37,166 nucleotides of DNA from a virus. Of the stretch, positions 21,818-31,022 are shown one piece after another. Below the pieces are notes generated by a model. The model did not search any database and was not told the DNA's origin. It saw only the letters and a program-made list of their open reading frames with translations. Made by a program: the position numbers and the translations under genes. Location: positions 1 through 37,166 of IMG/VR virus record IMGVR_UViG_3300033146_002002, one strand, 5' to 3'. Each line of letters starts with the position of its first letter. Positions within the stretch are counted from its first letter, which is position 1.

Positions 21818-22444
21818 TTAATTATCAATAAATCTAGGTATATGATGAACAACATATCCAGTATTTTTTATTTTCTTATATTTATTCGACTTCATTAATT
21901 TAGTGTTAATAAAAGTCCAATCATGTCCATATCCATTACACCCAACCCAATTAAATTTATCATTAATTTCATGTGCAAGATTTGATGTTCCAATTTTTGC
22001 TGGTTTTAATTCTACATGTCTCATGATTTCATTTGGTACGGTATTTATAACATCATCATAATACAACCAATCAATATTATCATTAAAATTTTCTACAATA
22101 GTAAACAAATGGTGAGGTTTAATCGTATCATCTGCATCTAAATATGTTACTATACCACATTGACCTGTTAATGTCTTTAATCCAGTATTACGGACGTTTC
22201 CAGAAAACAATGGTTGTTTTTCAATTTTAATAAATTTAATAGTATCAATATTACTAAATTTATCAAAATATATTTGTTCTGAAATTTTACACCCATCACT
22301 TATAATGATTAATTCCTTATTCTGATATGTTTGATTTAAGAAACTTTCTACTGCACGGCTGAATTTATATTCTTTATTGCTTGCTGAATTTTGATAGTTG
22401 CCAAGGAATACTGGCATTATTACGTTGATTTTAGTTTTAAACAT
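21818..22444 (-). CDS. Family 2-like glycosyltransferase
   Basis: 208 aa. INVIMPVFLGN (6-16) is the nucleotide-binding start of GT-A enzymes; SFLNQTYQNKELIIISDG (about 35-52) is the usual second motif; NVRNTGL and TYLDADD (DxD metal/sugar-nucleotide site) follow, with HDWTFINT later. It is a compact GT2 catalytic domain. In T4-like phages such enzymes modify DNA bases, virion proteins or host glycans; the target here is unknown. A late-type box precedes it, which suits virion modification. It is divergent to the terminase gene. Confidence 0.82.
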   Translation of the reverse strand: MFKTKINVIMPVFLGNYQNSASNKEYKFSRAVESFLNQTYQNKELIIISDGCKISEQIYFDKFSNIDTIKFIKIEKQPLFSGNVRNTGLKTLTGQCGIVTYLDADDTIKPHHLFTIVENFNDNIDWLYYDDVINTVPNEIMRHVELKPAKIGTSNLAHEINDKFNWVGCNGYGHDWTFINTKLMKSNKYKKIKNTGYVVHHIPRFIDN

Positions 22445-22453
22445 GTTTTTGAT

Positions 22454-22462
22454 TATAAATAT
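22454..22462 (-). promoter_or_regulatory. Late-type promoter of the glycosyltransferase
   Basis: ATATTTATAATCAAAA on the minus strand, 9 nt before the ATG. One mismatch to CTATTTATA. Confidence 0.5.
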
Positions 22463-22484
22463 TCAATAAAAAGTTTTTGTAGTG

Positions 22485-22493
22485 TTATTTATA
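22485..22493 (+). promoter_or_regulatory. Late-type promoter of the terminase gene
   Basis: TTATTTATAGTTAAAA, 15 nt before ATG 22509. One mismatch to the core. Divergent to the glycosyltransferase box. Confidence 0.5.
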
Positions 22494-22508
22494 GTTAAAA
22501 CGATTATA

Positions 22509-24140
22509 ATGAATCAAAAACAAGTAAATTTAAAAATAAAACAAGAACTGATAAAATGTAAAAAGGACCCAGCTTACTTTATGCGAAATTATTGTTTCAT
22601 TCAGCACCCACAACGAGGGAAAATCAAATTTGATTTATACCCGTTTCAGGAAGATGCGTTACATGATTTACATGACCATAGGTTTAATATTATATTAAAG
22701 TCACGACAACTCGGCATATCAACATTATCCGCAGGAGATGCACTATGGAACTGTTTATTTACTCCTGATTTTAATGGACTTATTGTTGCAACTAAATTGT
22801 TGGTTGCAAAAAATTTGTTGAAAAAAATAACTGTAATGTATAATATGTTACCTGATTGGTTTAAAACTAAAAATTTAAAAATGAACAGGATTGTTGATAA
22901 TGTATTATCACAGGGATTTGCAAATGGTTCAACTATTTTAGCTGAAGGTTGTACTGACCAAGCAGGCAGGTCAGGGAGTTTTTCTAAAATTTATATAGAT
23001 GAAGCTGGATTTATCAACGAGCGACTTATTACTGATTTATGGAATGCTATTTTTCCAACCTTGTCAACTGGTGGGCGAGCTGTCATTTTGAGTACTCCAA
23101 ATGGTATTGGAAACTGGTTTCACAGAATGTGGACAGATGCAGAAGAACAGGACAATGCAAAAAATAACGGATTTAACCCAATAAAGCTACACTGGACAGT
23201 CCACCCAGACAGAGACCAAGATTGGCGAGATGAACAAACCCGAATATTAGGAGTAACAAATGCTGGGCAAGAATGTGATTGTGATTGGCTAGCTGCAGGT
23301 TCAAATTTCATTAGTTTAAGATTACTTCAAAAAGAATATGAACCAAATCTAGTTGACCCAATCGACCGTCTTGGCCCTGAAAATGGGTATTGGAAATTTA
23401 AGTATCCAGATTTCTCACGCCAATATATAATTAGTGCTGATGTTGCACGTGGCGATGGAACTGATTACTCCACATTCCATGTTTTAGATGTTCATACATT
23501 AGAACAGTGTGCTGAATTTAAAGCACAAGTTGGAACAACTCAATTTGCAGTTATATTAAATGAGATTGGTAAAGATTGGAATAACGCATTATTAGTTGTT
23601 GAAAATAATAATAATGGATGGGCAGTTGTAACTAAGTTAGAGGAATTAGAATACCCAAATCTGTATTATTCACCTAAAGATATTCGTGCATATGATTCAG
23701 AGGTATATATGAAAAAGAATCATCATTTGAAAGATGAAAGAACTGAAATGATTCCTGGGTTTACTACTACAAAAAAAACTAGACCATTATTGCTAAGTAA
23801 CCTTCAAAATCATTTTAACGAAGGTACACTTAAAAATTTAATTAAATCAAAACGACTATATAATGAATTTACAGTTTTTATATGGAAATCAGGAAAACCA
23901 CAATCAATGTCAGGATACAATGATGATTTAGTTATTGCATATGGGATTGGATTATGGATACGTGATACTGTAATGAAGTTAGAAACTGCTGGTGTAAATT
24001 CAAGTAAGCAAATGTTAAATGGAATAAATTCAGGATTAAACATGTTACCGCAATCAACATTAAACACGTATAATAAACAAACATATATGTGGACTGATAC
24101 AAGGGGTAATGTTGAAGATTTACGTAAATATCAGCGATAG
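22509..24140 (+). CDS. terL: Terminase large subunit, T4 gp17-like
   Basis: 543 aa from ATG 22509; the frame is open from a GTG at 22482, which lies in the promoter. N-terminal ATPase: Walker A SRQLGIST (65-72, the gp17-type variant of GKT), Walker B IYIDEAG (D164-E165) and coupling motif LSTPNG. C-terminal RNase H-fold nuclease: ISADVARGDGTDYS with D311, then VVENNNNG with the second acidic residue. It packages DNA into the prohead through the portal. The usual small-subunit neighbour is not seen. The stop is TAG. Confidence 0.93.
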   Translation: MNQKQVNLKIKQELIKCKKDPAYFMRNYCFIQHPQRGKIKFDLYPFQEDALHDLHDHRFNIILKSRQLGISTLSAGDALWNCLFTPDFNGLIVATKLLVAKNLLKKITVMYNMLPDWFKTKNLKMNRIVDNVLSQGFANGSTILAEGCTDQAGRSGSFSKIYIDEAGFINERLITDLWNAIFPTLSTGGRAVILSTPNGIGNWFHRMWTDAEEQDNAKNNGFNPIKLHWTVHPDRDQDWRDEQTRILGVTNAGQECDCDWLAAGSNFISLRLLQKEYEPNLVDPIDRLGPENGYWKFKYPDFSRQYIISADVARGDGTDYSTFHVLDVHTLEQCAEFKAQVGTTQFAVILNEIGKDWNNALLVVENNNNGWAVVTKLEELEYPNLYYSPKDIRAYDSEVYMKKNHHLKDERTEMIPGFTTTKKTRPLLLSNLQNHFNEGTLKNLIKSKRLYNEFTVFIWKSGKPQSMSGYNDDLVIAYGIGLWIRDTVMKLETAGVNSSKQMLNGINSGLNMLPQSTLNTYNKQTYMWTDTRGNVEDLRKYQR

Positions 24141-24158
24141 TTTTTTTAATAATAAAAA

Positions 24159-24167
24159 CTATTTATA
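24159..24167 (+). promoter_or_regulatory. Late-type promoter of the 24181 gene
   Basis: AAAACTATTTATAATTAAAA; ATG 13 nt downstream of the core. Confidence 0.65.
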
Positions 24168-24180
24168 ATTAAAATATAAT

Positions 24181-25005
24181 ATGCAACGAAAACGAATAAT
24201 AAGAAAATTAACAGAAGCACAAAAAGAACGGTCTATTAAACAAATGTTAAATATGTTTAAGCGATTTATGCATAAACAGTATGGAGATTATAATAAAGAA
24301 AAAGATTACTGGGATGAATTTGTAAAACGTGGACATGATGTTTATAATTCATTTATATATGATGTAATTGCAGAGGCATTAATTGATGCAAATTTCAGCA
24401 AAGAAGCAAAAAAATTAAGAACCGATGCAGATATTAATAAATATTTTAATGTGTCAAATTTTGATACAGAAAAAGGACATAAAAGTGAATATGACGAGTT
24501 TAAAGAATATGCATTTGAATATGGTACCAAATTAGCAAATATTGCTACTTGGGATGCAAATAAAATTAAAGACGTTGGTAGTCAATTTCTGAAATTACAA
24601 GGTATGGATAATTCACATATTAATAAATTAGTAATTGAAAATAAAATGAATAAACTACAAGAAAATAAATTACGTAGAGTAATAAGAAAAATAATCAAGG
24701 AACAACAATTAAATGAAGCAAGTGGATATTCATTAAAACCTGCCCACCGTAAATTCATTTATAATTTTTTAATGAATAATGATTCATCAGATGGTTCTAA
24801 AATTGGATTTGAGATTAAAGATAAAAATGGCACTCAATATTTACGTGGAATGGGACAAACACTTGCAAGCCATAAACCTGGGGACATGACTGTTTATTAT
24901 GCAGGTGCGATGGGAAACATGAGTCAAACAGCAATTAATTCAATTAAGCGCCAGGCAAAGAAGGCAGGTTATAAAATAGAATATGCAGAAATAGGAAACA
25001 AATAA
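24181..25005 (+). CDS. Probable virion protein of unknown function
   Basis: 274 aa. Basic N-terminus (MQRKRIIRKLTEAQKERSIK). A second basic helix follows at about 160-178 (KLRRVIRKIIKEQQLNEASG), whose LNE|A is a good prohead protease cleavage candidate; this would release a C-terminal domain of about 95 aa with YLRGMGQTL and a basic helix near the end. It has its own late-type promoter and follows the terminase, so a head component is likely. No family recognised. Confidence 0.65.
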   Translation: MQRKRIIRKLTEAQKERSIKQMLNMFKRFMHKQYGDYNKEKDYWDEFVKRGHDVYNSFIYDVIAEALIDANFSKEAKKLRTDADINKYFNVSNFDTEKGHKSEYDEFKEYAFEYGTKLANIATWDANKIKDVGSQFLKLQGMDNSHINKLVIENKMNKLQENKLRRVIRKIIKEQQLNEASGYSLKPAHRKFIYNFLMNNDSSDGSKIGFEIKDKNGTQYLRGMGQTLASHKPGDMTVYYAGAMGNMSQTAINSIKRQAKKAGYKIEYAEIGNK

Positions 25006-25021
25006 ACAATAAAAATATATT

Positions 25022-25062
25022 AAAAAAGAGCTTAATAAATTAATATTAAGCTCTTTTTTATA
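25022..25062. terminator. Bidirectional Rho-independent terminator
   Basis: AAAAAAGAGCTTAATA / TATTAAGCTCTTTTTT separated by a short AT loop. It lies between the convergent 24181 and ParB-like genes and has T runs in both directions. Confidence 0.85.
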
Positions 25063-25076
25063 TTAAAAATTAAAAA

Positions 25077-25868
25077 TTAGAATCTAACTCCATATTCTTT
25101 AATTTTATCAGTTAGTGTTTTTAATTGTTCGTCTGAAACTACAATATCAAAAGTTTCTTCAATTGCAATTAATAATCGGTCTTTATCAGTTTCACTCATT
25201 TCAAGTTCAGTTGGAACAAATACTTTTTTCGCTGGCTTCACATCTTTCACTTTAATTTTTCCTTCTGTTTTTTTAGCTAATTCAGTAAATTTTTCATTTT
25301 GTTCATCAATTGACTTAAATGACCCACTTGAAAATTCACGAGCAGCAGTAATTGTTATGTCACCATTTTTCACAGCATCTTTAACTCTCTTTGTGGCATT
25401 TTCATCAAACGCAAGTAAATCACGAACTTTTTGGTAGTTGTGTCCTGTTTTTGTTGCGATTTCTTTGATTTCATACCCATAATTGCGAAGTTTTACAAAT
25501 ATTGTACTTAATTCAAGTGCAGTAAGTGGTTTGCCTGAATTTTTTGTTACATGGTCAAGCAAAATTTGTTCATCATTTGCACGTGTAATGTTTACTGGAA
25601 CATGTGTGATGTCAGCACCGTTGGCAATTAAATTTAAAACTGCCTTGGTGCGTCTAAACCCATGTACAACTCTGTAATCATCTGACCCTTTTACTTGTTG
25701 AACTGTGATTGGGTAATGTAACCCACTTTCTTTGATACTTGCTTCTAACATTTCAAAGTCTTCACCTTCATAAGCATCTTCGCCTAATCTTACATTTGTT
25801 GCAAAATCTACAACGATATTGTTAACTGGTAAATCGTAAGTTTTTTGGATTTTTTTAAGTTTACTCAT
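25077..25868 (-). CDS. ParB-family partition-like DNA-binding protein
   Basis: 263 aa. N-terminal ParB nuclease-fold domain: IVVDFATNVRLGED, then IKESGLHYPITVQQV, then YRVVHGFRRTKAVL (the GxRR nucleotide-binding loop). It is followed by the helical HTH region (LTALELSTIFVKLRNYGYEI, IATKTGHNYQKVRDLL) and an acidic C-terminus. Lytic phages do not need partition, so it may be a transcription regulator or genome organiser. It is read opposite to the head genes and has an early-type promoter, giving a timing different from its neighbours. Confidence 0.85.
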   Translation of the reverse strand: MSKLKKIQKTYDLPVNNIVVDFATNVRLGEDAYEGEDFEMLEASIKESGLHYPITVQQVKGSDDYRVVHGFRRTKAVLNLIANGADITHVPVNITRANDEQILLDHVTKNSGKPLTALELSTIFVKLRNYGYEIKEIATKTGHNYQKVRDLLAFDENATKRVKDAVKNGDITITAAREFSSGSFKSIDEQNEKFTELAKKTEGKIKVKDVKPAKKVFVPTELEMSETDKDRLLIAIEETFDIVVSDEQLKTLTDKIKEYGVRF

Positions 25869-25915
25869 TTTTATATTTTTTAATTATTAATAAATGTTAT
25901 TTCTTAATTACACTG

Positions 25916-25947
25916 CAAACATATAACAATATTTTTAATCTACCAAT
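25916..25947 (-). promoter_or_regulatory. Early-type promoter of the ParB-like gene
   Basis: On the minus strand: ATTGGTAGAT, 20 nt, TATGTTTGCA. Same extended -33 element as the other phage early promoters. Confidence 0.75.
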
Positions 25948-26006
25948 TCCAAATGTATATTTTAACACTTTTTAACATATTTAAAATAAACAATTTTAAT
26001 TTTATA

Positions 26007-26015
26007 CTATTTATA
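26007..26015 (+). promoter_or_regulatory. Late-type promoter of the HD hydrolase-portal unit
   Basis: TACTATTTATAATTAAAAA; ATG 12 nt after the core. Confidence 0.65.
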
Positions 26016-26027
26016 ATTAAAAAAAGA

Positions 26028-26570
26028 ATGAATAGTTTACAGTATTTATTATATGAATCAATTGCAGATTTGCCAATTAAAGAACGAGCATTGAAATTTG
26101 CCTCATTTATACATCGCAGGCAATTGCGCAAATATGAGACAGATGATATTGGAAATAAGCTACCATATATTGTACATCCCAAATCAGTATCAAATATATT
26201 AATGAAATGGGGTAAAAATGATACTATACAAGCAATCGGAATATTACATGATACAGTTGAAGATGGGAAGTTTCCAGCAATGACAAAAAAATTAATTAAT
26301 AAGTATTTTGGGTCAAAAATATTACGGTCAATATTGTATTTAACCCATGATAAATCTGATTCATATAATGATTATATTTTAGATTTAAGTAAGCAAAATA
26401 AATTGGCATTCATTGTAAAGATGGCAGATATGACTAGCAATTTACAAACTAGCCCATCAAAAAAACAAATAATTAAATATGCAAATGGTATTAAATTTTT
26501 AATTGATAACGGGGTTAGACCGATTCCTTCAAATTTAAAAGCAATTGCAAAAAAATATTCAACAAAGTAA
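26028..26570 (+). CDS. MESH1/SpoT-like HD hydrolase
   Basis: 180 aa from ATG 26028; the longer frame from 25953 crosses the promoter. The metal and catalytic residues of (p)ppGpp hydrolases are all in place: H29 in FIHRRQ, H50 in YIVHPKSV, ILHDTVED with H74-D75 and E78-D79, and VKMADMTSNL with D134 and N138. This is the H...HDxxED...KxADxxxN set of SpoT/MESH1, without the synthetase domain. It could remove host alarmones late in infection, or act on another nucleotide such as NADPH, as MESH1 can. It starts the late unit with the portal gene 6 nt downstream. Confidence 0.8.
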   Translation: MNSLQYLLYESIADLPIKERALKFASFIHRRQLRKYETDDIGNKLPYIVHPKSVSNILMKWGKNDTIQAIGILHDTVEDGKFPAMTKKLINKYFGSKILRSILYLTHDKSDSYNDYILDLSKQNKLAFIVKMADMTSNLQTSPSKKQIIKYANGIKFLIDNGVRPIPSNLKAIAKKYSTK

Positions 26571-26576
26571 ATTAAA

Positions 26577-28748
26577 ATGGCAGAGAAATCATTTTTTGAT
26601 AGATTAAATAATATATTCACGACTGCAATTTTGGTTAGAACCAAAAATTCAAATAAGATACGGAATATTGATATTGATAGATTACAGTCAATGTCAAATC
26701 TTGAAACTCGCAGATTAGCACAAAAGATTCCTGGAGTACGTAAATCAGCATCAGATATTGAATATGTTAATGTCGCTGGATTTAATATTAATCGACTAGA
26801 ATTATACAATGAATATGATGTAATGGATAAAGACCCAATTGTATCATCTGCCATTGATATTTATTCTGAGGAAGCAATTTCTAAAAATGATGTAGGGGAT
26901 ATATTAACAATTACAAGTGAAAATGAAAAAATCAAAGAAAATCTTGAAAATTTATTTTTTGATATTTTAGATATTGAATTTAATTTATTTCCTTGGATTA
27001 GGAATTTAGTTAAATATGGTGATTTTTATTTGAAACTAGAATTAGTTGAAAAAATAGGAGTTACATCTGTTATTCCACTAAGCCCATTTGCAATGACACG
27101 AATTGATAATGGAATTGACCAAGATATAAAATATAGATACGATGATACTGTCGGATTAAATGTATTTGGTTCAACTGGATATTCAGCAGTTAATTCACGA
27201 AATAAAGTATTTAATAATTTTGAAATTGCCCATTTTAGATTACTAAGTGATACCAACTTTTTTCCATATGGTCGTTCTATTTTAGAAAATGCTAGGAGTG
27301 CTTGGAAACAAGTTAAATTGATGGAGGAAGCAATGTTCTTACAGCGGATTATGAGAGCACCAGAACGTAGAATATTTAAGGTTGATGTTGGGAATATTGG
27401 GGTAGATGATATTGATAATTATTTATTACAAACAATTGCAAGATTTAAAAAAACTCCATTTATTGACCCTGCAACAGGGGAATATGATTTAAAATTTAAT
27501 TTAAAACCAATTGCATCATATAGTTTAATACCATTGTTAGATGGTAGAATAATAACAATAAAAGAATTAGCAACAGAAACAAAACGTGGTAGAGTTAATT
27601 GGGTATATTCAATAAATGAAAAAAAAGAAATAACACCTGGTAGAATAATATGGTGTGATGTAACAAAGAAAGATAGTAAATTAATAAGAATAGTGATTCA
27701 GGATAATTCATATTTGGATTTAGAACCAAGTCATCCAATAATGCTAACAGATGGAACATTTAAAGAAGCAAAAGATATTAAAGTAAATGATAACTTTATG
27801 CCATTTCGTACAAAAACAACAAACATGTATGAAGAAATATATGACCCATCAACTAAAAAATATAAAAATATATTATCAATATCAGAATCTGAAATACCTG
27901 AATTAGAAGAAATTATTACATGTACATCTGTTGATATATTACAACATACTGATGATGTATATTGTATGGAAATTGATAGTAATCATAATTTTGCAGTTAT
28001 AACAAATGACAATACTGGGTTTTTTGTAAAAAATTCTAGCTTAGAAGATTATTATTTCCCAGTTAGAGGTAATCAAACTGGGACTGAAATTGATACATTG
28101 CCTGGAATGGAATGGAACGGAATCGAAGATTTATCCTATCTTTTTGGCAAGCTATTAGCAGGACTTAAAGTTCCAAAATCATTTTTAAATTATGATGAGG
28201 AACTATCAGCAAAGGCTCATTTAGCTAGTGAGGATGTAAGATTTAGCCGCACTATTGAACGCATTCAGCGAATGGTTATAAATGAATTAACAAAGATAGC
28301 TATAATTCATCTTTACACTCAGGGATTTTCAGATGAAAATTTAACTGAATTTGAATTGGAATTAACTACATCATCTAAATTAGCTGAATTAGAACGGTTA
28401 GAATTATTAGACCAAAAAGTTGATACTGCAAGTAGTATGATAGATATAAATATGTTTTCAACCAAATGGATTTACGAAAATATATTTAATTTTAGTGAAA
28501 CTGAAATTGAAGAAATTCAAAAGGAAATTGTAAATGATAAACAAATGATGTTTAGATTTGAACAAATTGAACAAGAAGGGAATGACCCATCTAAAACATT
28601 TGAAAAGGTATCTGGAATTGAAGATAATGACGATGATAACCAAGTTGAAGAATCAAAAATACAACGTAAACAAATTAAAACAAAAACAAAATATACTTCA
28701 CTCATTGATAAATTAAATAAATCACACAAAACAAAGAAAATATTATAA
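26577..28748 (+). CDS. gp20: Portal protein, T4 gp20-like, with an in-frame mini-intein
   Basis: 723 aa. Without the insert (residues about 313-486) it would be about 549 aa, near T4 gp20 (524 aa). It forms the dodecameric DNA gate at one head vertex. Portal signatures include DKDPIVSSAIDIYSEEA (80-97), a region with LRDS-like RSILENARSAWKQVKLMEEA, MRAPERRIFKVDVGN, the interrupted FIDPATGEYDLKFNLKP / SSLEDYYFPVRG and LPGMEW. The C-terminus is acidic then basic. It is transcribed with the HD hydrolase. Confidence 0.92.
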   Translation: MAEKSFFDRLNNIFTTAILVRTKNSNKIRNIDIDRLQSMSNLETRRLAQKIPGVRKSASDIEYVNVAGFNINRLELYNEYDVMDKDPIVSSAIDIYSEEAISKNDVGDILTITSENEKIKENLENLFFDILDIEFNLFPWIRNLVKYGDFYLKLELVEKIGVTSVIPLSPFAMTRIDNGIDQDIKYRYDDTVGLNVFGSTGYSAVNSRNKVFNNFEIAHFRLLSDTNFFPYGRSILENARSAWKQVKLMEEAMFLQRIMRAPERRIFKVDVGNIGVDDIDNYLLQTIARFKKTPFIDPATGEYDLKFNLKPIASYSLIPLLDGRIITIKELATETKRGRVNWVYSINEKKEITPGRIIWCDVTKKDSKLIRIVIQDNSYLDLEPSHPIMLTDGTFKEAKDIKVNDNFMPFRTKTTNMYEEIYDPSTKKYKNILSISESEIPELEEIITCTSVDILQHTDDVYCMEIDSNHNFAVITNDNTGFFVKNSSLEDYYFPVRGNQTGTEIDTLPGMEWNGIEDLSYLFGKLLAGLKVPKSFLNYDEELSAKAHLASEDVRFSRTIERIQRMVINELTKIAIIHLYTQGFSDENLTEFELELTTSSKLAELERLELLDQKVDTASSMIDINMFSTKWIYENIFNFSETEIEEIQKEIVNDKQMMFRFEQIEQEGNDPSKTFEKVSGIEDNDDDNQVEESKIQRKQIKTKTKYTSLIDKLNKSHKTKKIL
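27513..28034 (+). mobile_element. Mini-intein in the portal gene
   Basis: About 174 residues with a Hint-domain layout. Block A is ASYSLIPLLDGRIITIKEL; block B is LEPSHPIMLTDG; block F is VYCMEIDSNHNFAVIT; the C-terminal junction is FFVKN followed by Ser. It has no homing endonuclease domain. The first residue appears to be Ala (A313) or Ser (S314) rather than Cys, and the penultimate residue is Lys instead of His. The N-terminal boundary is uncertain by one or two residues. It interrupts a highly conserved part of the portal protein. Confidence 0.85.
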
Positions 28749-28766
28749 TTTTTAAACATTTAAAAA

Positions 28767-28775
28767 CTATTTATT
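28767..28775 (+). promoter_or_regulatory. Late-type promoter of the protease operon
   Basis: AAAACTATTTATTTAAAAA; one mismatch in the core, ATG 22 nt downstream. Confidence 0.55.
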
Positions 28776-28797
28776 TAAAAATAACATAACATAAAGC

Positions 28798-29652
28798 ATG
28801 AAAACAAAATACAGCCACAATAAATTAAAAAATACAGGTATTTTATTTGAATTATTAATTCGACAAATTACATCTGATATATTAAATAATGCTGATAATG
28901 TATTTGCTGAACAATTAATAAAGAAACATTTCAGTAAAAAGACTGAATTGGCAAAGGAATTAAGTTTATTTCAATCGCTGATTTATGATAAATTTTCAAA
29001 AATTAAATTAAGTGAAGAATTAATATTAGTTGTACTAAATAAGCGGAAAAATCTAAATGAAAGCAAGTTAAAGGCTGATAAATATAATTTAATTAAAGAT
29101 TTGCGGGAGAATTTTAATATTGATGAGTTTATGAAATCACGAATTAATAATTACACATTAATGTCCTCAATTCAAACATTATTTGATGATGCAATAAACA
29201 AAACTGTTCCGCCTAAACTAGTTGTTAAAAGTAAACATACTATTTTAGAACATGTACAGCAAAAGAAAATTGTTACACAACAAGATGAATCAATTGATAA
29301 TTTTAATAAATTAGATAATGATGTTAAAATTTTGAGTATGAGATTATTAATGGAAAAATTCAATAAAAAATATTCAAAGTTAACTGATAAGCAACAAGAA
29401 ATATTGAAATTATTTATTGGTAATACATCAAATAATGCAACATTAAAATTACGGATAAATAAAGAATTTACAGCTATACAGGAACAATTGTTAACCTTCA
29501 AGAGGAAAACAGATGATAGAATTCAAGTTAAACTTGAACGAGTTATAGATAAATTAGAAATGCTAAAGGAAGGTCAAATATCAAAAAATACTGATATTGA
29601 AATATTATTACGAACTCATTCATTACTAGATTCACTTAAAAACATAAAATAA
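28798..29652 (+). CDS. Hypothetical head-module protein
   Basis: 284 aa, Lys-rich and helical. The N-terminal KYSHNKLKNTGILFELLIRQ pattern (4-23) is one I recognise from uncharacterised proteins beside the portal and protease genes in T4-like marine phages. NLNES near residue 85 resembles a protease cleavage motif. It starts 2 nt before the protease gene, so it is probably a prohead assembly or core component. Confidence 0.7.
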   Translation: MKTKYSHNKLKNTGILFELLIRQITSDILNNADNVFAEQLIKKHFSKKTELAKELSLFQSLIYDKFSKIKLSEELILVVLNKRKNLNESKLKADKYNLIKDLRENFNIDEFMKSRINNYTLMSSIQTLFDDAINKTVPPKLVVKSKHTILEHVQQKKIVTQQDESIDNFNKLDNDVKILSMRLLMEKFNKKYSKLTDKQQEILKLFIGNTSNNATLKLRINKEFTAIQEQLLTFKRKTDDRIQVKLERVIDKLEMLKEGQISKNTDIEILLRTHSLLDSLKNIK

Positions 29653-29654
29653 AG

Positions 29655-30272
29655 ATGGAAAAACAAAATTTAATCGAATATATACCATTTGTAATTTCAA
29701 AGCAACAATTAACAGAATCAACATCATCAAATGGTGAGCTGAATGTTGTTGGGACAATACAACGTGCAGATTCTAAAAATCAAAACGGGAGAATATATCC
29801 AAAGGCAATATTGGAATCAGCAGTAAATGAGTATAACAGTAGTAAAATAGCAAAAGGCAATGCAATAGGTGAATTAGACCATCCAGATTCAAGTGTAGTA
29901 TCATTAGAAAGAGGCTCCCACAATATTAAAAAAGTTTGGTGGGAAGGTAATGATTTAAAAGCTAAAATTGAAATATTATGTAAAAATAATATTGATGAGG
30001 GAACACCAAATGGGAACATATTAGCAAGTTATTTACGTAGAGGAATTCCCGTTGGAATATCTAGTCGGGGACTTGGTAGTGTTGAAAACATAAATGAAGA
30101 TACTGTAAAGGTGAATGATGATTTAGAATTCCTTTGCTGGGATTTTGTTAGTGAGCCAAGTACACAGGGTGCATTCATGGAACAAATTAAAGAAGGAGTA
30201 ACACACAAAAAAACAATAAATAAATACAAGAAAGTAGAGTCAATTATTGACAGTATTTTATTTTCTAATTAA
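29655..30272 (+). CDS. gp21: Prohead protease, T4 gp21-like
   Basis: 205 aa. IQRADSKNQNGRIYPKAIL is the typical N-terminal substrate strand; GELDHP contains the catalytic His (H76), GISSRGLGS the catalytic Ser (S136 or S137), and LEFLCWDFVSEPSTQGA closes the fold (herpesvirus protease-like serine peptidase). It cleaves scaffold and capsid proteins during head maturation. QQLTE|STSS at 17-25 fits an autocleavage site removing the first 21 residues, similar to processing in T4. Confidence 0.92.
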   Translation: MEKQNLIEYIPFVISKQQLTESTSSNGELNVVGTIQRADSKNQNGRIYPKAILESAVNEYNSSKIAKGNAIGELDHPDSSVVSLERGSHNIKKVWWEGNDLKAKIEILCKNNIDEGTPNGNILASYLRRGIPVGISSRGLGSVENINEDTVKVNDDLEFLCWDFVSEPSTQGAFMEQIKEGVTHKKTINKYKKVESIIDSILFSN

Positions 30273-30285
30273 AAATATTATAACT

Positions 30286-31020
30286 ATGTACGCAACTGAT
30301 AGAAAAGATAATCTTGTTGGTAAAAACGATACAATAACAATTAAGGTTAAAGACCAACTTATTGAGGCAACTATTTATGAAATTAATTCTAAATATGTCC
30401 GATGTAAAACAAACAACAATAAAAATATTAAATTAAGCCGTAAAAATTTTACAAAGTTTGCTTCAATATTAACTGAAGATGTAACTCAAAGTGACGATAT
30501 TACATCATCAGCTATATTCAAATCGTTACTTGAAAATACCAAATATGATTCCCCATTAACTGAGGCTTTAAATGTTAGTGTACCAATAGTACAACTGCAA
30601 TCGTTAGGATTAAATGTTTCACCTGGATTTAATATCGGTAGTAAAAATAAAAGTAATTCAGAATTAAAACATAAACAACAAATTCATGAATTATTTAATA
30701 AAATATATAAATTGTCAGTTAAATATGATGATTTATCAGGCATAACAAATGTTTCAAAAAAATATATGAAACATATGAAACAAAACTTACAGGAATATAG
30801 AGATAACATACACAATATATTAGACCATAATATGATTATGACTGGTGACTTAGTTATGTTTGAAGGTCATGGAAAAATGTATGTGAATAATCCATTTTTT
30901 AGTACAAATGAATTTTCTGTTACAGATAATGAATTGGATAGATTTAATGAACATGCAAAAAGTTGGTCAATAAGTAAAAATAGAGCATTACAAATTTTAG
31001 AAACTGCCAAATCAAATTAA
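30286..31020 (+). CDS. Hypothetical head-module protein
   Basis: 244 aa from ATG 30286; a TTG at 30247 in the protease gene is rejected. The first 60 residues look like a small beta domain (DTITIKVKDQLIEATIYEIN). ILTEDV and PLTEALNV around residues 70-100 are candidate gp21 cleavage sites. The C-terminal 130 residues are helical. Operon position suggests prohead core or assembly function. Confidence 0.65.
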   Translation: MYATDRKDNLVGKNDTITIKVKDQLIEATIYEINSKYVRCKTNNNKNIKLSRKNFTKFASILTEDVTQSDDITSSAIFKSLLENTKYDSPLTEALNVSVPIVQLQSLGLNVSPGFNIGSKNKSNSELKHKQQIHELFNKIYKLSVKYDDLSGITNVSKKYMKHMKQNLQEYRDNIHNILDHNMIMTGDLVMFEGHGKMYVNNPFFSTNEFSVTDNELDRFNEHAKSWSISKNRALQILETAKSN

Positions 31021-31022
31021 AT

